Assembly (NCBI GenBank): GCA_021804345.1
Contig: JAJZHV010000058.1
Span: 1-6,878 of the forward strand
DNA length: 6,878 bases
Origin: Pseudomonadota bacterium
GTDB taxonomy: Bacteria; Pseudomonadota; Gammaproteobacteria; Burkholderiales; Ferrovaceae
Reading direction: 5' to 3'
Under the pieces are notes generated by a model. It searched no databases and was not told where the DNA came from. It saw only the letters and a program-made list of their open reading frames with translations. The stretch's first letter is position 1. Each line of letters starts with the position of its first letter. Shown piece by piece: positions 1 to 6,878 of the stretch. A program made the position numbers and the translations under genes.

Positions 1-387
1 GTCGTAGCTCGTCAATAGCCCGATCTGGACGCCGGCAAGCGCCTCCATTTCCACTCCGGTACGCCCCAACGATTCGGTCGTGACGGTGCACAACACGCAA
101 TCCTGCTTGGGGACGACGGTAAATTCCACCACCACTCGAGTCAGGGCCACGGGATGGCACAGGGGAATCAGATCCGCCGTTTTCTTGGAAGCCTGAATTG
201 CGGCCAGACGCGCAATCCCCAGAACATCGCCTTTTTTGGAAGCCCCATGCTTGATCATTTGCAGGGTTTCCGGCTGCATCCGGATGCAACCGCTGGCGCG
301 GGCCACCCGATGGGTTTCTGCCTTGCTGGCCACATCCACCATGTGGGCTTGCCCTTGGGCATCAAAATGATTGAACCGACTGTGCAT
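1..387 (-). CDS. moaC: MoaC, cyclic pyranopterin monophosphate synthase (3' end outside window)
   Basis: MoaC acts with MoaA in the first step of molybdenum cofactor synthesis, converting the MoaA product of GTP into cyclic pyranopterin monophosphate in the cytoplasm. The minus-strand frame from ATG at 387 is open for 129 codons to the left edge. It aligns along its length with my recollection of E. coli MoaC (161 aa): AHMVDV at residues 14-19, the KKGDV segment at 51-55 with catalytic Lys51, DLIPLCHP at 72-79 and GVEMEAL at 111-117. The last residue, Asp129, follows Ser-Tyr and matches catalytic Asp128 of E. coli. The second active-site Lys and about 30 C-terminal residues lie outside. The start is supported by AGGA nine bases upstream (397-400) and by family-like N-terminal length. 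It is divergent from the bepA-like gene with 88 bp between starts. Identity is near certain; only completeness is unknown. Confidence 0.96.
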   Translation of the reverse strand, partial: MHSRFNHFDAQGQAHMVDVASKAETHRVARASGCIRMQPETLQMIKHGASKKGDVLGIARLAAIQASKKTADLIPLCHPVALTRVVVEFTVVPKQDCVLCTVTTESLGRTGVEMEALAGVQIGLLTSYD

Positions 388-475
388 GATAAAAATTCCT
401 GCTAAATCTCACAAAGAAGGCAGTCTGGCATTGCCGCTTCATTATGGCAAGGAGCTTTCAAGGTATGATACGGCC
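388..475. promoter_or_regulatory. Divergent moaC / bepA-like intergenic region
   Basis: These 88 bases must hold the start signals for both divergent genes. On the plus strand, TATGAT at 464-469 resembles a -10 box. It sits only six bases before the ATG at 476, and no convincing -35 lies 16-18 bases upstream. An inverted repeat TTGCC-N10-GGCAA covers 431-450, and TGGCA recurs directly at 426-430 and 445-449. No clear sigma-70 pair stands out for moaC on the minus strand. That a promoter region exists follows from the gene layout; the exact elements are tentative. Confidence 0.4.
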
Positions 476-1915
476 ATGCGCAAACTTGCTCTATTCATTC
501 TGATCTCATGCCTTTTGGGGCAGGGATTGGCTTACGAATTGCCCGACCTGGGAGACAGCTCGGCGGCGGTATTTTCCAGTCAGGATGAAAAAGCCCTAGG
601 GCATCAGGTCATGCAGGACATTCGGGCGGATGGCTCCTATTTCAACGACCCGGAAAGCGTGGATTTTCTCAACAGTGTGGGCAATCGTTTATTGAGCGTG
701 AGCGATGACCTGGGGGGCCAGCAATTCGAGTTTTTTCTGATCCAGGACCCCACCCTCAACGCCTTTGCCCTTCCCGGAGGCTATATCGGGGTACATACCG
801 GGCTGATGCTGGCCGCAGAAAACGAATCAGAACTGGCCTCCGTGCTAGGCCATGAAATCTCCCACGTCACCCAGCACCACATTGCGCGCATGATGGAGGC
901 CCAAAGCCGCAACATGCCCTTGTCCCTTGCCGCCATGGCAGCTGCCATTTTAGCGGCACGCAGCAGTCCTGACGCCAGCATGGGGGCCATCGTAGGGGCA
1001 CAGGCCGGGATGGTGCAATCCCAATTGAACTTTACCCGAGAAAACGAACGCGAGGCGGACCGCCTAGGCATTCAACGCCTGCTGAAATCAGGTTATGACC
1101 CACGGGCCATGTCCACTTTTTTCAGCAAACTGCAGCGTTATGGTCGTTTTTATGAGGGCACCTCGCCGGCCTACCTGAAAACCCACCCCTTGACGACCGA
1201 GCGTTTGGCCGAAATCCAGGACCGCCTGCAAAACGTGCCCTATCGTCAGGTGCAGGACCGTCCGGATTTTCAATTGGTCCGAGCCAGAATCGCGGCCTTG
1301 GTGGGCACCCCACGCGAGGCCTTGCTCTATTTTCAGGACCGCCAACTGGATATCAAACGCCCCGAGGACCGTCCCCTCCTGTACGGCAAGGCAGTCGCCC
1401 TGTGGCGCAATGGTCAACTGGACGCCGCAGCCAGCCTGCTCAATGCCGTGATAGAACATTCACCACCCAATGCCCTGTTCGACAGTCTGAACGCCCAGAT
1501 CGTGCATGACCAGGGGCATCTGAACCGGGCTTTGGCGCTGTATCGCAAAGCTTTGCAGCGTTATCCCGATCAGCGCGCGCTGAACTATGGGTATATCCAG
1601 ACCTTGTTGGACTCCCATCAGGAAAACGACGCCCTGGAAACGATCTCCAACCGTATGCTGTTCAATCATGTGGACGCTCACCTGTATACCCTACAGGCAC
1701 GTGCCTTCGCACAGCAAAACAAGGAACTGCCCAGCCATCAGGCCCTGGCGCAAGCCTATCTGCTACAGGACAATCCCTCGGCAGCCCTGGATCAGCTCCA
1801 GATTGCCCTGAAAAGTGGTGATGGGGATTTTTATCAAAATTCCAGCATCGAATCCCAGATTCGTGAACTCAAAAAATTGCTGGTCCCCAAAGACAAAAAG
1901 AAATCAAAAGACTAG
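476..1915 (+). CDS. bepA: BepA/YfgC-like periplasmic M48 zinc metalloprotease with TPR domain
   Basis: The protein is 479 aa; E. coli BepA is 487. In E. coli, BepA assists or degrades outer-membrane proteins such as LptD during assembly with the BAM complex. Residues 1-19 form a Sec signal peptide (MRK, then a hydrophobic run ending GLA), giving a mature start at YELPDLG. The M48 domain carries HEISH with zinc ligands His126 and His130 and catalytic Glu127. Glu193 in the EAD segment is the third ligand, and His237 in THPL matches the BepA regulatory histidine (His246). Residues 149-161 are hydrophobic, as in the family. From about residue 290 the sequence becomes TPR-like helical repeats, ending in a Lys-rich tail. 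The same frame is open upstream to 371, but I chose 476 because the signal peptide begins there. AAGG at 460-463 is a rather distant ribosome site. Orthology to BepA rather than another M48-TPR paralogue is probable, not proven. Confidence 0.92.
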   Translation: MRKLALFILISCLLGQGLAYELPDLGDSSAAVFSSQDEKALGHQVMQDIRADGSYFNDPESVDFLNSVGNRLLSVSDDLGGQQFEFFLIQDPTLNAFALPGGYIGVHTGLMLAAENESELASVLGHEISHVTQHHIARMMEAQSRNMPLSLAAMAAAILAARSSPDASMGAIVGAQAGMVQSQLNFTRENEREADRLGIQRLLKSGYDPRAMSTFFSKLQRYGRFYEGTSPAYLKTHPLTTERLAEIQDRLQNVPYRQVQDRPDFQLVRARIAALVGTPREALLYFQDRQLDIKRPEDRPLLYGKAVALWRNGQLDAAASLLNAVIEHSPPNALFDSLNAQIVHDQGHLNRALALYRKALQRYPDQRALNYGYIQTLLDSHQENDALETISNRMLFNHVDAHLYTLQARAFAQQNKELPSHQALAQAYLLQDNPSAALDQLQIALKSGDGDFYQNSSIESQIRELKKLLVPKDKKKSKD

Positions 1916-1931
1916 CGCCCGATGACCAAAT

Positions 1932-1961
1932 GGGTTTGGCAGCGCGCACGGCCAAGCCTTT
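1932..1961 (+). terminator. Weak candidate terminator between convergent bepA-like gene and ackA
   Basis: GGTTTGGC (1933-1940) pairs with GCCAAGCC (1951-1958) through eight pairs including one G-T wobble. The loop is ten bases, and only three T follow on the plus strand. A competing five-pair hairpin, CCAAA with TTTGG, lies at 1926-1939. The position between two convergent stop codons (1915 and 1979) favours a terminator role, but the short T run makes it weak. No T run follows on the minus strand. The rest of this 63-bp gap shows nothing else. Confidence 0.35.
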
Positions 1962-1978
1962 CACCTCCCCGTGACCCC

Positions 1979-3157
1979 TCAAAGGCCGAGTAATTGCACC
2001 GCTTCGCGCGCTGTGGCCCGCCCCTCATCCGCGGGAACCACCCACACTTCTACTTTGCTCTGGGCCCCGTGAATCGCCATGATGGCCTGACCCCGGGCCG
2101 CCTGATTGGCTTGCTGGTCCAGTTCCACACCCAACCAGGCCAGGCCCTGAGCCACGTCCTCCCGCAATTGAATATCGTGTTCACCAATTCCTCCGGTAAA
2201 CACCAGGGCGTCCAGCCCTCTTAATACCGCAATCAAGGCCCCGGATTCGCGAATGACCCGAGCGGTGAACGCCTCGATGGCAAAACGCGCCCGGGCATCA
2301 TCACTGGCGCGTAGCACGCGCATGTCCGAGGACAGCCCCGACACGCCCAGCAACCCCGATTGCCGATACAGCAAGTGTTCGATCTGCTCCGCGTTCCACC
2401 CATGCGCCAGCAGGTAGAGCACCACGCCAGGATCTAGAGCACCGCTGCGCGTGCCCATCATCAAACCATCCAGCGCCGTAAACCCCATGGTGGTGGCGCA
2501 GCTCTGACCTGCACGCGCAGCACACAGACTGGCGCCATTACCCAGATGAGCCATCAACAACCGACCTTGCGCCGCCTGCGAGCGGGACCAGAGCATGTGA
2601 CAGACATGCTGATAGGACAACCCATGAAAGCCGTAACGGCGAATACCCTGGGCCAGAAGATGATCGGGCAAGGCAAAATGGGTTTCGGTAGGAGCAATCT
2701 CCTGGTGAAAGGCCGTATCGAAACAAATGACCTGAGGCACCTCGGGCAAGGCGGCACGAAAGCGCGCCACACCGGCCAGATTATGGGGTTGATGCAGCGG
2801 TGCCAAAGGATTGAAACGCGCCAAATCCTGCAACACTTCATCGCTGGCTAAGACACTGCCCGCATACACCCCGCCACCGTGCACGACCCGGTGCGCCACG
2901 GCCAGCACATGCTCCAGAGTATGTTCGGCCCCCAGACGTTGAAACAGGGACTTAAGCGCGGCTTCGAAGGCGGCCTCTCCAGCTTCCAAGCCCTCCAGAG
3001 TCCCCACTTCTGTTGCCGGAAAAACTTCTCCCTGGCGCACGGGATAAAAGGCAAATTTCAGACTGGAAGAGCCCACATTGACGGACAACACACCGGCAGG
3101 CGCTGCACCGGATTCGGGTTCTTTGGGCTTCACGGCCGGGAAGGAAGGGGTCATCAT
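1979..3157 (-). CDS. ackA: Acetate kinase
   Basis: AckA makes ATP and acetate from acetyl phosphate and ADP, or the reverse when acetate is assimilated; it is cytoplasmic. From ATG at 3157 it is 392 aa, a little short of the usual ~400. The signature VNVGSSSLKF spans residues 26-35. The catalytic residues known from Methanosarcina AckA can be placed in order: Asn27 (Asn7), Arg90 in HRVVHGG, Asp147 in FDTAFH, His178 in FHGLS, Arg237 in MGTRSG and Glu378 near the C-terminus (Glu384). HLGNG lies at 204-208 and GGIGEH close to the end. All are intact, so it should be active. A second ATG lies at 3154. The first ~22 residues are a Pro/Glu/Ala-rich extension ahead of the normal start of the fold, and no strong Shine-Dalgarno precedes 3157. 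A GTG at codon 23 is an alternative start. The frame stays open upstream to 3634, but that part lies over the preceding gene and is not coding. It follows the phosphotransacylase by 31 bp. Confidence 0.95.
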   Translation of the reverse strand: MMTPSFPAVKPKEPESGAAPAGVLSVNVGSSSLKFAFYPVRQGEVFPATEVGTLEGLEAGEAAFEAALKSLFQRLGAEHTLEHVLAVAHRVVHGGGVYAGSVLASDEVLQDLARFNPLAPLHQPHNLAGVARFRAALPEVPQVICFDTAFHQEIAPTETHFALPDHLLAQGIRRYGFHGLSYQHVCHMLWSRSQAAQGRLLMAHLGNGASLCAARAGQSCATTMGFTALDGLMMGTRSGALDPGVVLYLLAHGWNAEQIEHLLYRQSGLLGVSGLSSDMRVLRASDDARARFAIEAFTARVIRESGALIAVLRGLDALVFTGGIGEHDIQLREDVAQGLAWLGVELDQQANQAARGQAIMAIHGAQSKVEVWVVPADEGRATAREAVQLLGL

Positions 3158-3188
3158 GGAAGATTGGATCCGGTTGTTTTTTGAGCGC

Positions 3189-4106
3189 TCAACGACGCAG
3201 GCGGCGCTGATGGTGGGCAATGAGTTTGGCCAATAAGGCTGATCCGATGCGTGAGGGTAGACCATCGGCGCTGCCCGTGAGGGCGATCGGAACCTGCCCC
3301 CCCACCACAACGCCACTGGCAGTCGCATTGGCCAGATACTCCAACTGCTTGGCCAGCATATTCCCCGATTCCAGATCGGGCACGATGAGGATATCGGCGT
3401 TTCCGGGCATATCGGATTGAATCTGTTTGATACGCGCTGCCTCCTTGGAAATGGCACTGTCAAAGGCCAAGGGACCATCCAGAATTGCGCCGGTGATCTG
3501 ACCTCGTTCGGCCATCTTGCACAGGGCCGCCGCATCCAGGGTGGAGGGAAGCTCTGGATTAACCGACTCAATGGCCGACAAAAGCGCCACTTGAGGCATA
3601 AAAACCCCCAGAATTTCAGACAAAGTGATGGCATTTTGCACGATGTCCACTTTCTCGGTCAGCGTGGGCCGAATGTTGAGCACGGCATCGGAAATCAGGA
3701 GCGGTTTGTTATACAAGGGCACTTCAAAGCGATAAACGTGAGACAAACGATGCCGGGTTTTGAAATCGCGATTGACCAGCGCCGCATGCATCATTTCGTC
3801 CGTATGCAGGCTCCCCTTCATCAGGGCCTCCACCTTCCCGGCCACCGCCATGTCCACCGCCACGAGGGCCGAGGCCTGGCTATAGGGGGCCGGGACGATG
3901 TCCATGCCAGATAAATCCAGTCCGTTTCCTTCTGCCAGATTCCGGATCCGCTCCTCCGGACCCACTAGCACGGGGTCCACCAGACCATAATCCCTGGCTT
4001 CCAGCGCACTGCGCAACGCTTCCAGGCTGCAGGGATGGACCACAGCACAGCGCACGGGCTCCAGATTCTTGCCCAGGGAAAGCAGGATTTCATGGGGTTG
4101 TGACAT
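3189..4106 (-). CDS. pta: PTA/PTB-family phosphate acyltransferase (short form)
   Basis: The expected reaction is acetyl-CoA + phosphate to acetyl phosphate + CoA, supplying the acetate kinase encoded 31 bp downstream. The 305-aa length fits the compact phosphotransbutyrylase-like branch, or the C-terminal half of MaoC-Pta fusions; no MaoC hydratase domain or E. coli-type N-terminal domains are present. Family-like segments are MKGSLHTDEMMHA in the middle, ILDGPLAFD, then PDLESGN and the closing VVVGG-PIALT block at about 266-277. The start at 4106 is backed by AAGGA (4115-4119) eight bases upstream. An oddity: where family members usually read TSRAD, this protein reads TGSAD (residues 277-281). 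The Ser-Arg pair, equivalent to Ser309-Arg310 of Methanosarcina Pta, is therefore replaced by Gly278-Ser279. Context argues for acetyl phosphate formation, but butyryl- or other acyl-CoA substrates, or reduced activity, remain possible. The family is certain; the substrate is inferred. Confidence 0.88.
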   Translation of the reverse strand: MSQPHEILLSLGKNLEPVRCAVVHPCSLEALRSALEARDYGLVDPVLVGPEERIRNLAEGNGLDLSGMDIVPAPYSQASALVAVDMAVAGKVEALMKGSLHTDEMMHAALVNRDFKTRHRLSHVYRFEVPLYNKPLLISDAVLNIRPTLTEKVDIVQNAITLSEILGVFMPQVALLSAIESVNPELPSTLDAAALCKMAERGQITGAILDGPLAFDSAISKEAARIKQIQSDMPGNADILIVPDLESGNMLAKQLEYLANATASGVVVGGQVPIALTGSADGLPSRIGSALLAKLIAHHQRRLRR

Positions 4107-4152
4107 GAGACTTTTCCTTCAAATACTGGCTTGTTAGGGGAATATCGAGTTA

Positions 4153-4180
4153 ATATTAGCACGCTCATTGGTGATCCCAA
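4153..4180 (-). promoter_or_regulatory. Candidate sigma-70 promoter of pta-ackA
   Basis: On the minus strand, TTGGGA (4175-4180) is followed after 16 bases by TAATAT (4153-4158). Transcription would begin near 4146 and leave a leader of about 40 bases that contains the AAGGA ribosome site. The -35 lies inside the operator palindrome, so a bound regulator should block polymerase. This was read by eye and has no experimental support. Confidence 0.5.
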
Positions 4181-4183
4181 TGA
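4165..4183. promoter_or_regulatory. PdhR-like (GntR/FadR-family) operator palindrome
   Basis: TCATTGG-TGATC-CCAATGA is a perfect inverted repeat with seven-base arms and a five-base centre. Its core ATTGGTGATCCCAAT (4167-4181) matches the known E. coli PdhR box, ATTGGTNNNACCAAT, at 11 of 12 defined positions (C for A at 4176). PdhR represses the pyruvate dehydrogenase operon in E. coli and is released by pyruvate. Finding the box 46 bp before aceE fits that role. LldR and other FadR-type regulators bind similar sites, so the cognate protein is not fixed; no regulator gene lies in the window. Confidence 0.7.
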
Positions 4184-4198
4184 AGTTTTCCTTACACT
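4168..4198 (+). promoter_or_regulatory. Possible aceE promoter
   Basis: TTGGTG (4168-4173) and TACACT (4193-4198) could form a -35/-10 pair, but with a long 19-base spacer. An alternative is TAATAT at 4151-4156, part of a palindrome and so readable on this strand too; its -35 partner is poor. With that choice the operator would lie just downstream of the start point, much as PdhR sits in the E. coli pdh promoter. Either way the operator would interfere with initiation. Confidence 0.3.
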
Positions 4199-4228
4199 TG
4201 AAAAAACGCTGATCGCGAGGTAAATGGT

Positions 4229-6878
4229 ATGTCCGCTCTACCCGATAACGACAAACAGGAAACCCAGGAATGGCTGGAAGCCCTTGATAGCCTGTTAACC
4301 CTGGAAGGTCCTGAACGTGCCCATTTTATTCTGGAACAATTGATTGATAAGGCCCGGCGCTCAGGGGCTTTCCTGCCCTACAGCGCCAATACGGCTTATC
4401 TCAACACCATCCCTACAGCCATGGAAGTCCCGGTTCCCGGGGATCCAGAAATGGAACACCGGATTCGCTCCCTGATCCGCTGGAACGCCATGGCCATGGT
4501 GGTTCGAGCCAATCGCAATTCCAGCGAACTCGGCGGACATATTGCCAGTTTCCAGTCAGCGGCCACTCTGTACGACGTGGGCTTTGACCACTTCTTTCAT
4601 GCCCCTACGCCCGAGCATGGCGGAGACCTGCTGTACCTGCAAGGGCATTCCGCGCCTGGAATATACGCGCGCGCCTTTCTGGAAGGTCGCATTTCAGAAC
4701 AACAACTGAGCAACTTCCGGCAGGAAGTGGACGGTCAGGGCCTCTCCAGTTACCCTCATCCGTGGTTGATGCCCGATTTCTGGCAAATGCCCACTGTATC
4801 CATGGGGCTTGGTCCGCTCATGTCCATATATCAGGCCCGCTTCATGAAATACCTGCAAAACCGCGGACTGGCCAAGGTGGATGGTCGCAAGGTTTGGGCC
4901 TTCATGGGCGATGGCGAAATGGACGAACCCGAGTCCCTGGGTGCTATTTCCCTGGCAGCACGGGAACGCCTGGACAATCTGATTTTTGTGGTGAACTGTA
5001 ACCTGCAACGCTTGGACGGCCCGGTGCGTGGCAACGGTAAAATCATTCAGGAACTGGAAGCAGACTTCCGCGGGGCAGGCTGGAATGTCATCAAGGTCAT
5101 CTGGGGTCGACAATGGGATCCGCTCCTAGCCAAGGACCATAACGGGCTGTTACATCAACGCATGATGGAAGTTGTGGATGGCGAGTACCAGAGCATGAAA
5201 GCCCACGACGGCGCTTACGTGCGCAAGCATTTCTTTGGAAAATACTCGGAACTGGCGCGCTTGGTGGCGAACATGTCCGATGACGAGATTTGGCGCCTCA
5301 ATCGAGGCGGACATGATCCCTATAAAGTCTACAACGCCTACTTAGCGGCAGTGCGTCACACAGGCCAACCCACCGTCATCCTGGCCAAGACCATCAAGGG
5401 TTACGGCATGGGAGAGGCGGGCGAGGGCCAAAATATCACCCATTCCCAGAAAAAAATGGGCGAGAGCGCACTCAAACAGTTCCGCAATCGCTTCAATATC
5501 CCCATCTCTGACGAACTTCTGGGCGAAACCCCGTTTTACCGCCCCCCCGAAGAGAGCCCAGAAATGGCCTATCTTCAGCAACGGCGCGAAAGTCTGGGTG
5601 GTTATCTGCCCGTGCGCAAAACTCAGGTAGCCCCTCTACCCATTCCCGAACTCAGTGCCTTCCAGGCGTTGCTGGAGGGCAGCGGTGAACGGGAACTGTC
5701 TACCACCATGGCCTTTGTGCGCATTCTCACCACCCTGACGCGAGACAAGGAACTGGCCAAACGCATCGTGCCCATCGTGCCAGATGAATCCCGCACTTTT
5801 GGGATGGAGGGGATGTTCCGCAGCCTGGGCATCTATTCCTCGGTGGGCCAGCTCTACCAACCTCAGGATCACGATCAACTCATGTACTACCGTGAGGACG
5901 TCAACGGTCAGATCCTGCAAGAGGGGATCAATGAAGCCGGGGCCTTTTCCTCCTGGATTGCGGCGGGTACTTCTTACGCCTCCCACGGAGTCAGCACCAT
6001 CCCCTTCTATATCTTCTATTCCATGTTCGGCTTCCAGCGCGTGGGCGATCTGGCCTGGGCCGCAGGTGACATGCAATGTCGGGGCTTTCTCATTGGCGGC
6101 ACGGCAGGACGAACCACGCTCAACGGCGAGGGACTGCAGCACCAGGACGGCCACAGTCAGGTGCATGCCTCCTTCATTCCCAATTGCATCTCCTATGACC
6201 CCACCTTCTCGTACGAATTGGCGGTCATCATCCAAAACGGGCTGCAGCGCATGTTTGTGGAACAACAGAACGTGTTCTACTACATCACCACCATGAACGA
6301 GAATTACACCCATCCGGCCATGCCCCCCAACGTCCAGGAAGGCATCATCAAGGGGCTGTATCTGCTGCAGCAACAGGCCAAGACCAAGGGCCCCGTTGTC
6401 CAGCTCATGGGCTCCGGGACCATCCTGCGCGAAGTACTGGCGGCAGCAACCCTGCTGGAACAGGACTGGGGGGTTTCCAGCAACGTCTGGAGTGCCCCCA
6501 GCTTCAACGAACTGGCGCGTGATGGACAAGCCTGCGCCCGTTGGAACCGCCATCATCCAGACCAGCCGGCCCGCCAGTCCTGGGTGGAACAATGCCTGGC
6601 CCCCACAACCGGCCCGGTCATTGCAGCCTCCGACTACATCAAAACCTTTACCGAGCAAATCCGTGCCTTTGTTCCACGCCCCTATGTCACATTAGGAACC
6701 GACGGCTTTGGACGTTCGGATACGCGTGCCAAATTGCGCCGCTTCTTCGAAGTGGATCGCTACTACGTCACGCTGGCCGCGTTGAAGGCTCTCGCGGCGG
6801 ATGGCACTCTGTCTTCAGCCATCGCGATGGAAGCCATCAAGAAATATGGTCTGGATCCGGACAAACCGCTTCCTTCCA
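4229..6878 (+). CDS. aceE: Pyruvate dehydrogenase E1 component, homodimeric type (last few codons outside window)
   Basis: AceE is the thiamine-diphosphate E1 of the pyruvate dehydrogenase complex. It decarboxylates pyruvate and passes the acetyl group to lipoyl groups of AceF (E2), yielding acetyl-CoA. The frame is open for 883 codons and runs off the right edge without a stop. E. coli AceE is 887 aa and the final residues here (DPDKPLP) align with its last ten, so only a few codons should be missing. The thiamine diphosphate/Mg motif runs from GDGEMDEPES (227-236) to NCN (256-258). Active-site His405 lies in the NITHSQKKM loop (E. coli His407), and His638 in EGLQHQDGH matches His640. FGMEG, LNGEG and LGTDGFGRSD are also present. 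GAGG at 4217-4220, eight bases upstream, supports the 4229 start; an ATG at 4224 is out of frame. aceF would be expected next. No frameshift or odd residue was seen. Confidence 0.97.
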   Translation, partial: MSALPDNDKQETQEWLEALDSLLTLEGPERAHFILEQLIDKARRSGAFLPYSANTAYLNTIPTAMEVPVPGDPEMEHRIRSLIRWNAMAMVVRANRNSSELGGHIASFQSAATLYDVGFDHFFHAPTPEHGGDLLYLQGHSAPGIYARAFLEGRISEQQLSNFRQEVDGQGLSSYPHPWLMPDFWQMPTVSMGLGPLMSIYQARFMKYLQNRGLAKVDGRKVWAFMGDGEMDEPESLGAISLAARERLDNLIFVVNCNLQRLDGPVRGNGKIIQELEADFRGAGWNVIKVIWGRQWDPLLAKDHNGLLHQRMMEVVDGEYQSMKAHDGAYVRKHFFGKYSELARLVANMSDDEIWRLNRGGHDPYKVYNAYLAAVRHTGQPTVILAKTIKGYGMGEAGEGQNITHSQKKMGESALKQFRNRFNIPISDELLGETPFYRPPEESPEMAYLQQRRESLGGYLPVRKTQVAPLPIPELSAFQALLEGSGERELSTTMAFVRILTTLTRDKELAKRIVPIVPDESRTFGMEGMFRSLGIYSSVGQLYQPQDHDQLMYYREDVNGQILQEGINEAGAFSSWIAAGTSYASHGVSTIPFYIFYSMFGFQRVGDLAWAAGDMQCRGFLIGGTAGRTTLNGEGLQHQDGHSQVHASFIPNCISYDPTFSYELAVIIQNGLQRMFVEQQNVFYYITTMNENYTHPAMPPNVQEGIIKGLYLLQQQAKTKGPVVQLMGSGTILREVLAAATLLEQDWGVSSNVWSAPSFNELARDGQACARWNRHHPDQPARQSWVEQCLAPTTGPVIAASDYIKTFTEQIRAFVPRPYVTLGTDGFGRSDTRAKLRRFFEVDRYYVTLAALKALAADGTLSSAIAMEAIKKYGLDPDKPLPS

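Larger units (their letters stand above)
4107..4228. promoter_or_regulatory. Shared divergent control region for pta-ackA and aceE
   Basis: This 122-bp stretch is the only room for the promoters of both units, because pta starts at 4106 and aceE at 4229. It is AT-rich compared with its flanks, includes the perfect palindrome TAATATTA at 4151-4158, and holds a PdhR-type operator at 4165-4183. The individual elements are listed separately. Confidence 0.7.

Noticed and set aside
371..475. Earlier ATG for the bepA-like gene at 371
   Set aside because: It would overlap the moaC start and put 35 non-hydrophobic residues before an evident signal peptide.
500..511. Lipobox-like L-I-S-C in the BepA-like signal peptide (Cys12)
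   Set aside because: The cysteine falls too early, inside the hydrophobic core. A signal peptidase I site after GLA (residue 19) fits better and matches soluble periplasmic BepA.
3158..3634. Open frame extending ackA upstream by 159 codons
   Set aside because: It lies entirely over the phosphotransacylase gene and its 3' junction, reads as low-quality Pro/Arg/Trp-rich sequence, and acetate kinase homology begins only after 3157. It is a frame shadow, not a fusion.
3417..3914. 165-codon plus-strand frame antisense to pta
   Set aside because: It is fully overlapped by conserved phosphotransacylase sequence, with no family features or clear ribosome site.
4198..4226. TTGAAA plus TAAATG as the aceE promoter
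   Set aside because: The -10 match is poor and overlaps the start region, so transcription would begin after the aceE ATG.
5636..6658. 340-codon open frame antisense to aceE
   Set aside because: The opposite strand encodes well-conserved AceE across the whole span, and the antisense product shows no recognisable domain. Long antisense frames are common in GC-rich coding DNA.
1..6878. Mobile element, CRISPR array, toxin-antitoxin, defence gene, tRNA or rRNA
   Set aside because: Reading both strands shows five housekeeping genes filling nearly all the sequence. No repeat array, transposase motif or structural RNA was recognised.

Overview
The window looks like ordinary chromosome from a moderate-GC proteobacterium, most likely a betaproteobacterium. 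The basis is a homodimeric AceE-type pyruvate dehydrogenase E1, a BepA/YfgC-type periplasmic protease (which implies a Gram-negative outer membrane), and a MoaC divergent from the protease gene. The taxonomic call is an inference from how the proteins read, not from any search. I see no mobile element, CRISPR array, tRNA or rRNA, and no exotic system. All genes are housekeeping or central metabolism.

Layout, left to right: (1) positions 1-387, minus strand: the first 129 codons of moaC (molybdenum cofactor synthesis), running off the left edge. (2) 388-475: a compact divergent promoter region. (3) 476-1915, plus strand: a complete bepA-like gene for an exported M48 zinc protease with a TPR C-terminus. 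(4) 1916-1978: a short convergent gap with a weak hairpin. (5) 3157-1979, minus strand: ackA, acetate kinase. (6) 4106-3189, minus strand: a short PTA/PTB-family phosphotransacylase, 31 bp upstream of ackA and evidently in one operon with it. (7) 4107-4228: a 122-bp divergent control region with a near-perfect PdhR-type palindrome. (8) 4229 to the right edge, plus strand: aceE, 883 codons, apparently lacking only its last few residues.

The right half forms one metabolic module. AceE starts the conversion of pyruvate to acetyl-CoA. The phosphotransacylase converts acetyl-CoA to acetyl phosphate, and AckA converts that to acetate and ATP. The two transcription units diverge from a single short region, and the palindrome overlaps the best -35 candidates on both strands. 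One GntR/FadR-type regulator could therefore control acetyl-CoA production and overflow together.

The points most worth a second look are this shared operator and the phosphotransacylase active site. There the Ser-Arg pair of the usual TSRAD motif reads Gly-Ser, while every acetate kinase catalytic residue I could place is intact.
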